Shown here: positions 1-7,967 of the stretch, piece after piece
Layout of the letters: each line of letters begins with the position of its first letter
Position numbering within the stretch: the stretch's first letter is position 1
NCBI GenBank assembly: GCA_017620345.1
Contig: JAFZQP010000136.1
Coordinates: forward strand, 1-51,352
Source of the DNA: Lachnospiraceae bacterium
GTDB taxonomy: Bacteria > Bacillota_A > Clostridia > Lachnospirales > Lachnospiraceae
DNA length: 51,352 nucleotides
Reading direction: 5' to 3'
Notes under the pieces: generated by a model
Database searches by the model: none
What the model was told of the DNA's origin: nothing
What the model saw: only the letters and a program-made list of their open reading frames with translations
Made by a program: the position numbers and the translations under genes

Positions 1-210
1 CCTGACATAATCTTATAACATGAAACAACACCCAATGGTGAGCATACTTGATATATTCCAGTGTTTATAAGGGTTTACCGATTATGAGATAATACCATAT
101 AATAGGTCATAATTCTGTAAAATAGCGATCTGGTTGTATCGCAATATAACGGTCGAATCACAATATTTTGATTTTACCGTCTATTAACAGAATGTTCATA
201 TTTGAGAGAG

Positions 211-242
211 AAACGTCGCAAAGCATTGATTTTGCGGCGTTT
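211..242 (-). terminator. Hairpin downstream of the LysR gene
   Basis: Arms at 211-222 and 231-242 pair over 12 positions with one G:U and an 8-base loop. It lies about 30 bases past the stop of the minus-strand LysR gene. The T-tract on that strand is interrupted (TTTCTCTC), so it may be a weak terminator. The stretch from 1 to 210 is AT-rich and I see no gene in it. Confidence 0.45.
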
Positions 243-273
243 CATGCAATCCGAGTGCGAGTAGTTATTCCTG

Positions 274-1194
274 CTACCTTTTTGGAAATGTCCTGGAATG
301 GCTGATGATATAATCCTCAAGAATGGCGGCGGAATTATTATTTGATCCTTCGTTTCTGATGATAGAGATGAATCTCTTTGGAATTTCATCTTTTAACTTT
401 ACAGCAAAGATCGTCCCCTCTTTAATTGCCGGTTTTGCAAGGTATTCAGGCATAGCAGTGATTCCCATGTTGTTTTTCACAAAGGACAGGTTCTGCTCGT
501 GATTTGACACTTCTATATCAACTCTTGTATCACGTCCCCCTTCTGCAAACATACGATCGTACATACTATATGTTTCCGTGCCTTTTCCGAATCCGACAAT
601 TGGAAATTCAATGAGATCAGCAAAGTACACCGGTTTTTTAAAGCGACTTTTAAACTCATTTCCTGCCACGACAAGATCCTTGTATGAATAGAGTATTCTC
701 CCTGAATTTTTTAACTCTTTCTGGATATCAGAGGATGTGATAATTGCCATGTCCAACAGGCCATCCTTAACACTATTTATAAGCTCAGGTGTCGGCTTAT
801 TATAGGTTGTTATATAGGTTTCTGAGTGCTCTTTGTGATACAGAGCTATAGGGGGGATGATAAGAGAATCCATTATGGTTGCGGAAAGCGAAACGGAAAA
901 CCCAATGGAGATGGATCTGTTTACATTATCCATCTCCGAAATGATCTTTTCTTCCCCGATCGTCAATTGCCTGAAGGATTCCTTAACATGATTGTATAGT
1001 GTTTCGCCCTTTTCGGTAAGAATAACACCGGAATTGGTCCGATTGAAAAGTTCACACCCGAGGGATTGTTCAAGGTTTTTTATTGTGTGAGTGACAGCCG
1101 GCTGGCTTATGGATAAAACATTTGCAGCACGACTTATACTCTGATATCTCGCTACATAATAAAAGACTCTGTAATAGTCATATGAGTATTTCAT
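274..1194 (-). CDS. LysR-family transcriptional regulator
   Basis: This 306-residue protein has the standard LysR layout. An N-terminal winged helix-turn-helix occupies about residues 1-60 (SISRAANVLSISQPAVTHTI, then LEQSLGCELFNR), followed by an effector-binding domain of the periplasmic type. The length is usual for the family. Such regulators bind a small co-inducer and often control the divergent neighbour as well as themselves. Here the neighbour is the operon beginning at 1329, and a 21-bp palindrome (1215-1235) lies between them. A GGAG about ten bases upstream supports the start, although the spacing is long. The effector cannot be read from the sequence; control of the aldo/keto reductase operon is an inference from position. 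Confidence 0.93.
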   Translation of the reverse strand: MKYSYDYYRVFYYVARYQSISRAANVLSISQPAVTHTIKNLEQSLGCELFNRTNSGVILTEKGETLYNHVKESFRQLTIGEEKIISEMDNVNRSISIGFSVSLSATIMDSLIIPPIALYHKEHSETYITTYNKPTPELINSVKDGLLDMAIITSSDIQKELKNSGRILYSYKDLVVAGNEFKSRFKKPVYFADLIEFPIVGFGKGTETYSMYDRMFAEGGRDTRVDIEVSNHEQNLSFVKNNMGITAMPEYLAKPAIKEGTIFAVKLKDEIPKRFISIIRNEGSNNNSAAILEDYIISHSRTFPKR

Positions 1195-1214
1195 CCGATA
1201 TAATCTCCGTTTAT

Positions 1215-1235
1215 ATACATATTAGAAATATGTAT
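1215..1235. promoter_or_regulatory. Perfect 21-bp palindrome, candidate LysR operator
   Basis: Arms ATACATATT and AATATGTAT are exact reverse complements around a 3-base centre AGA. The site fits the T-N11-A form typical of LysR-type boxes. It lies in the divergent spacer, just upstream of a plausible -10 TATAAT (1259-1264) for the plus-strand operon, the usual position for LysR activation. Confidence 0.7.
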
Positions 1236-1258
1236 TTTATTTATACTGGTTAGAATTT

Positions 1259-1264
1259 TATAAT
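1259..1264 (+). promoter_or_regulatory. Likely -10 box of the 1329-2945 operon
   Basis: A consensus TATAAT with no convincing -35 hexamer, as expected for an activator-dependent promoter. The predicted transcript starts near 1271, leaving a leader of about 57 bases. Confidence 0.5.
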
Positions 1265-1328
1265 AATATTATCAGTTTATCAACCGTTCTATATTCAATT
1301 AAGATGGTGTTTATCAAGGATCAGAGTA

Positions 1329-1613
1329 ATGAATGATTTCAGTATGCACAGTTATCAGTGCAAGAATTGCATGATCGTTGATGTTGATTCGGCCGGAAGT
1401 ACTTTGACGCTGAATTGTCTAAACGGGTACTCAAAAGCCCGGATAGTGTTTAATGGAGTGTCACATATAAGCAGACCGATCGAATCGGCGGGGACGGTGA
1501 TACGGAATATTGAAACAATTAAAAGAGGTAATGATACGACGTATGTTTTGAATTTTGAGGATTCGGATAATAGTGTCGAAATAACTGCAAAAACCAAAGA
1601 ATACATTGAGTAG
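1329..1613 (+). CDS. Hypothetical 94-residue protein
   Basis: I do not recognise this protein. It is small, soluble-looking and rich in alternating hydrophobic and polar residues, which suggests a beta-sheet fold. Near the N-terminus it has a C-x-x-C pair (QCKNCMIVD), then a third Cys (TLNCLNG) about 15 residues on. There is no signal peptide or membrane segment. AAGGA eight bases before the ATG supports the start. It is the first gene of an operon with the aldo/keto reductase 27 bases downstream, opposite the LysR gene. The reading frame on the other strand is longer but has no ribosome binding site and cuts across the reductase, so the plus-strand gene is preferred. Confidence 0.7.
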   Translation: MNDFSMHSYQCKNCMIVDVDSAGSTLTLNCLNGYSKARIVFNGVSHISRPIESAGTVIRNIETIKRGNDTTYVLNFEDSDNSVEITAKTKEYIE

Positions 1614-1640
1614 GATAAATAAGCCTGAAAAGGTACAGCA

Positions 1641-2558
1641 ATGAAAGATGTTCTATTAGGGACCTGGACTTGGGGGACAGGGATCAACGGTTCATCCATG
1701 GTCTTTGGATCTGCGCCGGATACACAGGTTTTGAAAACCACATATGATGAAGCTGTGAAGGCTGGATTTCTGAAATGGGATACTGCCGCCGTATATGGTA
1801 TGGGCAGTTGTGAGAAGCTGCTTGGCAGTTTTATCAAAGGAAATGACGATATTTTCATTTCCACAAAGTTTTTCCCCGGAAAAGTATATAAAAGTGGTGC
1901 CCTAAAAAGATCATTTGAAGAGAGTATGGCACGCTTGGGGAGAAGACATGCGGATCTGTTCTGGATACATGTACCAAATGCCTTATCTTCGAACTTAAGC
2001 GAATCCATACCTCTTATAAAGGATGGCAGGATAAAGGATATAGGTATATCAAATGTTTCGCTTGATCATATAAAGCAGGCGGAAGATCTGTTGTCAAATG
2101 AGGGTCTGAAACTCGGGGGCGTACAAAACCACTTCAGCCTTTTGAGAACTGATCAGCAGGATATAATCGATCACTGTAACAGTAAAGGTATCCGGTACTA
2201 TGCATATATGGTGCTCGAACAGGGGGCGCTGTCGGGACACTATGATTCCGAACATCATTTTCCGACATTTTCAATGAGGAATTTTTCTTTTGGAAAGTCG
2301 AAATTTAGGAAGATAGAAGGCCTTCTGGACAAAATGAACCGTCTCGCGGTCAAATATGTTGTTGATCCATCACAGATTCCGATACTGTGGACGATAGGAA
2401 AGGGGGCTGTTCCTATAGTCGGAATAACAAAGCCGGAACATGTGAAAAAACTCGCCGCAGCGCTCAATGCATCACTTGCTCCGGAAGATATTGACTCGCT
2501 GACAAGGGAAGCAGTTGCAACCGGTATTAGGCAGCAGGGCTCGTGGGAACCGCAATAG
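1641..2558 (+). CDS. Aldo/keto reductase family oxidoreductase
   Basis: This 305-residue (alpha/beta)8-barrel enzyme is predicted to reduce carbonyls with NAD(P)H in the cytoplasm. The family's catalytic tetrad is visible: Asp47 and Tyr52 in WDTAAVYG, Lys76 in STKFF and His110 in FWIHVP. The strand-7/8 segments IGKGAVPIVGITKPEHV match the cofactor-binding end of the family. AAAAGG upstream supports the start. It lies 27 bases after the small unknown gene and 33 bases before the SCP2-like gene, in one likely operon under the divergent LysR regulator. The substrate cannot be told from the sequence. Confidence 0.93.
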   Translation: MKDVLLGTWTWGTGINGSSMVFGSAPDTQVLKTTYDEAVKAGFLKWDTAAVYGMGSCEKLLGSFIKGNDDIFISTKFFPGKVYKSGALKRSFEESMARLGRRHADLFWIHVPNALSSNLSESIPLIKDGRIKDIGISNVSLDHIKQAEDLLSNEGLKLGGVQNHFSLLRTDQQDIIDHCNSKGIRYYAYMVLEQGALSGHYDSEHHFPTFSMRNFSFGKSKFRKIEGLLDKMNRLAVKYVVDPSQIPILWTIGKGAVPIVGITKPEHVKKLAAALNASLAPEDIDSLTREAVATGIRQQGSWEPQ

Positions 2559-2591
2559 ACAAAGTAAAGTCTGAAAAGGAGGAGACATATT

Positions 2592-2945
2592 ATGACTTAT
2601 GAAGAGATAGTAAAAAAGGCCACGCAGGCAGCCAAGAAGGTTGACACCAAAGCTGTCAGTGAGCATATCGCAGTAGAGTTTGATGTTGAGGGCGAGGGCG
2701 AAGGAGCCTTTTATGTGGAACTGGATAAAGGAAAGATCAGGGTAAAACCGTATGAATATTATGATAATGATTGCAGGATCCGGGGAAATGCAAATGATAT
2801 TATAGATCTGCTTGAAGGCAGATCAGATCCAACGGTTTTATATTTGAAAGGGCAGATCAGGATAGAGGGCAATTTAGATAAAGCCTTTGCTCTGGCAAAT
2901 ATGCCGAGGAAGAAAAATACTCAAAAGAAGGCCTCAAATGTTTAA
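2592..2945 (+). CDS. SCP2 sterol-binding-like domain protein
   Basis: A 117-residue protein made of a single SCP2-type domain, a fold with a hydrophobic tunnel for lipids or other apolar molecules. Supporting features are the GEGAFYVELDKGKIRV hairpin, the DCRIRGNANDIIDLLEGRSD stretch and the LKGQIRIEGNLDKAFAL motif, which follow the family pattern. AAGGAGGAG lies at ideal distance from the ATG. It ends the three-gene operon and is followed by an intrinsic terminator. Whether it binds a lipid or presents a substrate to the adjacent reductase is speculative. Confidence 0.85.
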   Translation: MTYEEIVKKATQAAKKVDTKAVSEHIAVEFDVEGEGEGAFYVELDKGKIRVKPYEYYDNDCRIRGNANDIIDLLEGRSDPTVLYLKGQIRIEGNLDKAFALANMPRKKNTQKKASNV

Positions 2946-2974
2946 CTTCGTTGTATTCATATAAAATTATAAAG

Positions 2975-3003
2975 ATAGCTGCCCAGATAGGCGGCTATTT
3001 TTT
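2975..3003 (+). terminator. Intrinsic terminator after the SCP2-like gene
   Basis: A 9-bp stem (2975-2983 with 2990-2998, one G:U) with a 6-base loop is followed directly by a run of T. It closes the operon that begins at 1329. Confidence 0.85.
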
Positions 3004-3045
3004 GATTTGACGGTTTATGTGAAGAAGGATAGTGAACATAAAAAT

Positions 3046-3081
3046 AAACGCTCACGGGATCAGAATGACCTGTGAGCGTTT
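3046..3081 (-). terminator. Second hairpin in the 2946-3357 spacer
   Basis: Arms 3046-3055 and 3072-3081 form 10 perfect base pairs (AAACGCTCAC with GTGAGCGTTT), extended by GG/CC beyond a bulged T. On the minus strand the stem is followed by a T-rich stretch. It could end transcription from the large TIR operon, although it lies about 280 bases past that operon's last stop. Confidence 0.45.
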
Positions 3082-3137
3082 GTTTATGAACATTTTGTTA
3101 ATAGGCGGTAAAACTGAAACCTGCTAATAGATCTCTA

Positions 3138-3263
3138 ATGGGACATACGGGAGCTCGAGCATGCAGAGGTGTGGGCGCATCAATGTCTTATGAGCAGCTG
3201 ATCAAATGGGATAAAGAACATATGGAGATGCTGGAAAAAGATGCACCGGAGAGCCGACTGTAA
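3138..3263 (+). pseudogene. Short orphan reading frame, possible gene remnant
   Basis: A 41-codon frame, open further upstream to 3105, lies alone in the spacer between the SCP2-like gene and the TIR gene. The C-terminal part (MSYEQLIKWDKEHMEML, then EKDAPESRL) looks like real protein: charged, helical, with few rare residues. There is no ribosome binding site and no recognised relative. It may be the tail of a deleted gene, a very small gene, or chance. Confidence 0.2.
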
Positions 3264-3357
3264 CTTCATTTCAGATTAATTCAGTATAAAGATATCAGGC
3301 AACATGTTAAGATTGTATAAAGCTATACTAAGAATTATTTCGTGTTATCCTGTCTGC

Positions 3358-6300
3358 TCAGTCGACGTTGTATCGCGTCTTCTTTTCGGCACTTAGTTCC
3401 GCGCCCGGGAATTGTTTTCGCGCTTCCTCCATCAGTTTTTTGTAATCTTTATAATACGTTCTTCTGATGTTTATCCGGTCGATGCTGACCAGGATGGAAT
3501 CATTGCTCTTTAGGTACAAAAGCCCGTCTTCTGCATATGCCACGCATCCGTACCCCCTGGTCTCAAACAGGAAAACGCTTGCCCCGGTGCATACCGCCAT
3601 CAGTTTGCTCTCGTCATCGCAGACGATATGACTGATGCTGCCGTCGCCTTCGATCGTTGTGATATATGCTTTGGAGTCGACATCGTAGACTCTGATACGG
3701 TAATCATCGCCTTGCACGACTATGTGCTTTCCATCGTCCGTAAAGGAAATATAGGAGCGGAGGTATGACTCGAGCACAGCCTCCGAGACTGTCTCGAAAG
3801 AATCCGTATCAACGAGGCGCATCATCCCGTCGGCGCAGCAGACTGCAAGATACTTACCGTCCGGGCTCAGCGCCATAAAGTCCTTGAAATATCCCGCGGC
3901 GACTGTTTTGATCTTCTCGTCCTTGAATTCGTGGCGGCAGGAATCGGCGGTATCGATCGCATAGAGCGTGCCGTTGTTGTTTCCTACATAAACCCTGCTT
4001 CCGTCATCTGAAAGAAGGAGACTTCCGATGGTGTCATCTGACTCGTATTCGTATAGCACCTCATTCTTTTGGGGATCAAATACCATGAGAGACCGCGTCG
4101 TATAGAATACAAATCCGGTGCCGGGGCGGTTTACATAATATTCAACCGAGAACTCGGAAAATCCATGATCTGAAGGTACGATCTTATCCTTGCTTCCGGT
4201 TGCGGTATCTACAGTCGTTATTCCACCCGAGTCCCACAGGAACGCTTTTTCGTCTGCGAGTTTCATTCCTTTGACAAACGCGTCGCCCTCATATCTGCAG
4301 GCCTCGGTCCCGTCAGCGTTCATGAAGATATATGTCTGGTAATCCGAGTCGGGTCTGACCGCGAAAACCGTGCCGTCGGGCGATACGGCTTCGGGTGTGA
4401 CCTTCTCTTTGAAAGTTGTGAAGTCTTCGATATCCGGTGCCATATGCCACGACACCACATGGACCTCGGCGGAAGAAGAGGAGACATAGGCCAGCTGGTC
4501 CTTCAGCACAACCCACGTTCTGATGGATCCTTCGGTCACGAAAGTATGCTCCGAATAGATCCGGCCTTCGGTAAAATCTATAACGTCAAAATTCCCCTGC
4601 CGGTAGCCGACTCTGCCGTAAGGGCCGTCGAGCGTGATCGCCAGCGCAGTCGCATCTCCGGGAAGCGTGAGCGATGAGATCGTACTTCCGTTGCGTTCAT
4701 TAAGCGTAAATGCTTCTGCTTCAATGGTGATTATGATCTCCGGATGCTCGCCGTCATCGGCCTTGTAATTGTGGGACTTGACGATCGTATTGAATGTCAT
4801 TGCGCTCTTTATATTCGCAGGTACGTCCTTTGACCACAGGCGTGTTCCGTCACGAGAAAATAAGTCTGCCGCAACGTGTGAGATGTCGTCTCCGGGATTG
4901 ATCGAATTGCAGCTTATGACCGCGATGTTGCCGTCTGATGTTGTGCAGTAGTTAAGGAAATAACTTTCGGACAGGCGGATATCCTTAAGCTCTCCGGTTT
5001 TTATATCATAAACAGAGATGTGGCCGGCATCCATTTCCTCGTCATAGTGCGATGCCACGTAAAGTCCAAGCTCCACACTGTACCCGCCGTCTCTCATAAA
5101 GGAATATCCCGAGGGGCTTTCGTGCGCATCAAGCACTTTTCCGTCGGAAGCGTCAAGAACGAGAAAAGTATTTTTCAGGACCAGGACGAGCTTTCCGGTG
5201 TCGGCGCACAGATCACATTTTTCGATAAGGTCTTCAAAATCTTTTTTGTATATCACGCCGCCTTTGTAATCGTACTTGATCAGTTCATGATCCGTGGCGG
5301 TGTATATGCCCGTATCATCGGCATCGGCGCTGACCACGTTCTCAAAATAGTTGGATTCGTTGAGTGCGGGATCGATGCTCGCAAGTAAAGACCAGTCCGC
5401 GACATTCCATACATAGACCCGGCTGCCGCTGTCGGTGGTGACGATTTTCTGCCGATCCTCGGTCGACACGATATCCTTGACGGCGAGCTTATGCTGAAGG
5501 ATCCTGTCGTATGTCATCCCGCGTCCGCAGTCATATGCATAAACAGCGTTGCTGAGCGCATATTCGGCATCCGGAACGTAAGGCCTGTCGCCTTCTTCGG
5601 AGGGTAGTCCTTCCATTGCAACGAGGATCGCATCCTCCCGGTTTCCGGATCGAAGAAGCGTCATCGCTTCCTGCGCGAAAAATCGTGACTGGTTTTCCTG
5701 CTTTTCTTCGTACTGGGTCGAGATCTCCTCTGCAAGCCTGGTCTTCTCATCCGCAAGTGAGGCTTTTTCGTCGGCAAGCGCTTTCATCTGTGCTGCAACG
5801 TTTGCGTTGTAGATACCGAAAGCGGTGCCTGTCGCTGCAAGAACAGTAGCTGCAGCCGACACTATGGAGATGGTCCTTTTGATGATGCGCTCCCTGTGGC
5901 GCTGCTTCAGATCATCATATGTGCATCCGATGACAGGCGCGGCAAGTCGCAGGATCTCGGTCTTGAATTTTTTATTGCGTTCTTTTCTGTCTTTGCCACG
6001 TACATCGGCAGCAAGGGGTTCAACGGGATTCCCCTTGTCATCGGTCAAAAGTTGAGGCGGAAAACTTTCATCCGGCTCGCCTTCGATCAGAACAGCCAGG
6101 ATATGATTCCTGTCATGAAGCTGGATGAAACTGTCGATCTCCTTGCAGACCCAGTAGGATTCGGGAGTTCTGGGAGAGCATATGACTATCAGGTATTCGG
6201 ATTCCTTCAGTGCTCCCGAAATGTTGTCATCCAGGTCGCTTCCGATCGGCAGCTCCTCCTGATCCCTGAAGACGCGTCCCATTTTTTTCTTGCCGGTCTT

Positions 6301-6411
6301 CTGGCGCACGGCAGCAGGGATCTTATATGTTTCAAGACCCGAGTGCACTTTTTTCGCGATCTCCATATCAAGATCACAATGCCTGTAACTGATGAATGCA
6401 TCGTATCTCAT
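3358..6411 (-). CDS. TIR-domain membrane receptor with C-terminal beta-propeller
   Basis: This 1017-residue protein begins with a TIR domain (about 1-165: YDAFISYRH, then RVFRDQEELP, then the box with W87, C89 and Glu91). Glu91 matches the position of the catalytic glutamate in NAD-cleaving TIR domains. One membrane helix follows (about 179-200), then a short coiled coil (203-240) and about 750 residues of WD40/PQQ-like beta-propeller blades (repeats such as DDGSRVYVGNNNGTLYAID and SPDGKYLAVCCADGMMRLVD). The TIR domain should be cytosolic and the propeller outside. The gene is last in a six-gene operon, nine bases after the DHH gene. A protein of the same design is encoded divergently at 12929. 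NADase activity is inferred, not shown. Confidence 0.85.
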   Translation of the reverse strand: MRYDAFISYRHCDLDMEIAKKVHSGLETYKIPAAVRQKTGKKKMGRVFRDQEELPIGSDLDDNISGALKESEYLIVICSPRTPESYWVCKEIDSFIQLHDRNHILAVLIEGEPDESFPPQLLTDDKGNPVEPLAADVRGKDRKERNKKFKTEILRLAAPVIGCTYDDLKQRHRERIIKRTISIVSAAATVLAATGTAFGIYNANVAAQMKALADEKASLADEKTRLAEEISTQYEEKQENQSRFFAQEAMTLLRSGNREDAILVAMEGLPSEEGDRPYVPDAEYALSNAVYAYDCGRGMTYDRILQHKLAVKDIVSTEDRQKIVTTDSGSRVYVWNVADWSLLASIDPALNESNYFENVVSADADDTGIYTATDHELIKYDYKGGVIYKKDFEDLIEKCDLCADTGKLVLVLKNTFLVLDASDGKVLDAHESPSGYSFMRDGGYSVELGLYVASHYDEEMDAGHISVYDIKTGELKDIRLSESYFLNYCTTSDGNIAVISCNSINPGDDISHVAADLFSRDGTRLWSKDVPANIKSAMTFNTIVKSHNYKADDGEHPEIIITIEAEAFTLNERNGSTISSLTLPGDATALAITLDGPYGRVGYRQGNFDVIDFTEGRIYSEHTFVTEGSIRTWVVLKDQLAYVSSSSAEVHVVSWHMAPDIEDFTTFKEKVTPEAVSPDGTVFAVRPDSDYQTYIFMNADGTEACRYEGDAFVKGMKLADEKAFLWDSGGITTVDTATGSKDKIVPSDHGFSEFSVEYYVNRPGTGFVFYTTRSLMVFDPQKNEVLYEYESDDTIGSLLLSDDGSRVYVGNNNGTLYAIDTADSCRHEFKDEKIKTVAAGYFKDFMALSPDGKYLAVCCADGMMRLVDTDSFETVSEAVLESYLRSYISFTDDGKHIVVQGDDYRIRVYDVDSKAYITTIEGDGSISHIVCDDESKLMAVCTGASVFLFETRGYGCVAYAEDGLLYLKSNDSILVSIDRINIRRTYYKDYKKLMEEARKQFPGAELSAEKKTRYNVD

Positions 6412-6420
6412 ATAAGATTT

Positions 6421-7929
6421 TTATCCTTTCACGTAAGTCTTTTGGAAGATGTCCTGCGCGATAACATAGATATCCGAAGGATCGTCAGCTCTGACTGCGA
6501 GGTAGTCGCCGGGAACTCCGAGATAGTACTTGTCCGGATCCCACACGGTGAAAACCTTGACTCTGTGATCGAGCTTTCTGGCATAGATTCCGGCACCGCC
6601 CGCAGCCATGCAAGGTTTTGCGTGGGGCAACAGCCCTACACGGTTTCCGGTTGAGATATCCGTTACCATTGGCGGATATTCGGCAGGACAGACATACTCC
6701 TCGCCGGGAAGTGTTTTGTATCCTTCGCTGAATTTCTTCATGCTCGTCGGATAGATCTCGCCTTCGATACCTATCAGGATCACGAGGTCGTCTCTGACCT
6801 CGACATCCACATCGCCCTCGAGAGTCCTGATCATGATGCTTGTGCCTGACGGAGCGATTTTCGTACATTCCACATACCCGATCTTAACTTCTTTTTTTGT
6901 GTAATGTGTCATCTTGGAAACGTCTTCGATACGCTGTCCGGCGTAGATTATCTCAGTAGACTCATAGTATTCATTCATCCTCTTGAAGAGAAAATCTCTT
7001 GCGCTGTCGTTGTCATATCCGATCTTCGCAGCCTCGAGAAGGTCTTTTTTCAAAAGTCCCCCCGCTTTTATCAGATGGCCGCCGCCACCACCGTAACCGG
7101 CCGTGATAAAGGCGGCAAGTTCGCTCGCCTTGATCTCTCGCACGCAGCTTCTGACTGAGATCTTGACACCGAAAGGCATCAAGGCATAGACGAGGCAGGC
7201 ATCGACGGAATCGACCTCGAGAAGCATGTCGCTGATGATACCGAGAATATTCGGATCGCAGGGTTTTGCTTCAACGATCGCGTACGATCCTTCTTCAAAA
7301 TAGTGTGCGTGCTTCAGCGCATCGCCAGCTATGACGAGCTCATCCCAGGAAAGATTGGAGTTCCTGAACAGAACTATATCCGCATTTCTTGGCCGTGCAA
7401 AATCGCGAAGGTCCCTGTCGGAAGGGTGCGAGATCTCGGAAAATCCGCCGGTGTCGGTCATGAGTCCGTAGTAGAGCGCTGTTGAGAGATTTTCGTCTGA
7501 ATTGATATCAAAATCTTCGAGCAAAAGCAGCTCGTAAAGAACGGTCGAACAGGAGCCGTAATTGCTTCTGACGTCGGAAAGCGCGGGAAGCTGCCCGGAC
7601 ACCTGGTGATGGTCTATCACGGCAATCTCGTCGGCCTCAAAGCGCGACACGTTGCTTTCGCCGTACTGGCAGTCAACCGTGATCAGAAGACCGGGGGGCT
7701 CGAGCATCTCCACGTGCTCAACTTCGATCCCGAGATTCGCGATCATAAGTATAAGGTTGCTTTTGCTCACAGCATTTTTCCCGCCATAAACAAACCGCGC
7801 CGCCTTACCGTTTATTTCAAAATACCGGCACAGCGCGAAACCGCTCGCAAGCGCATCCGCATCAGGATTGTCGTGACATTGGATCACGATATTTTCATGT
7901 TGTAATAAATCTTTTAGTCGCAAAGACAT
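6421..7929 (-). CDS. DHH-family phosphoesterase with C-terminal extension
   Basis: A 502-residue protein starting at 7929, where GGAGGT precedes the ATG; a frame extends eleven codons further upstream but lacks such a site. The DHH metal-binding motifs are present: HDNPDAD (19-25), VDCQYGE (85-91) and DHHQ (106-109). The DHHA1 motif GGGGGH lies at 280-285. Family members hydrolyse phosphodiesters such as nanoRNA, pAp or cyclic dinucleotides. After about residue 320 comes an extra domain of roughly 180 residues with a PGDYLAVR motif near the end, resembling the PGDYG-type motif of uncharacterised proteins. It sits between the MATE-ATPase fusion and the TIR gene in one operon. A cyclic-nucleotide substrate is possible but unproven. 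Confidence 0.85.
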   Translation of the reverse strand: MSLRLKDLLQHENIVIQCHDNPDADALASGFALCRYFEINGKAARFVYGGKNAVSKSNLILMIANLGIEVEHVEMLEPPGLLITVDCQYGESNVSRFEADEIAVIDHHQVSGQLPALSDVRSNYGSCSTVLYELLLLEDFDINSDENLSTALYYGLMTDTGGFSEISHPSDRDLRDFARPRNADIVLFRNSNLSWDELVIAGDALKHAHYFEEGSYAIVEAKPCDPNILGIISDMLLEVDSVDACLVYALMPFGVKISVRSCVREIKASELAAFITAGYGGGGGHLIKAGGLLKKDLLEAAKIGYDNDSARDFLFKRMNEYYESTEIIYAGQRIEDVSKMTHYTKKEVKIGYVECTKIAPSGTSIMIRTLEGDVDVEVRDDLVILIGIEGEIYPTSMKKFSEGYKTLPGEEYVCPAEYPPMVTDISTGNRVGLLPHAKPCMAAGGAGIYARKLDHRVKVFTVWDPDKYYLGVPGDYLAVRADDPSDIYVIAQDIFQKTYVKG

Positions 7930-7967
7930 GGTGTACCTCCGTGGGCATTCTGCATTTTTCACCTCGT

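Noticed and set aside
1355..2008. A 217-codon minus-strand frame across the small unknown gene and reductase
   Set aside because: It runs across the reductase catalytic motifs on the other strand and has no ribosome binding site.
3358..6411. Calling the TIR-propeller gene a proven anti-phage gene
   Set aside because: No phage-defence neighbours (such as nucleases or recombinases) are present; signalling is at least as likely, so defence is kept only as a hypothesis.
5896..6654. A 252-codon plus-strand frame
   Set aside because: It is the complement of the TIR domain and the end of the DHH gene; no start signals.
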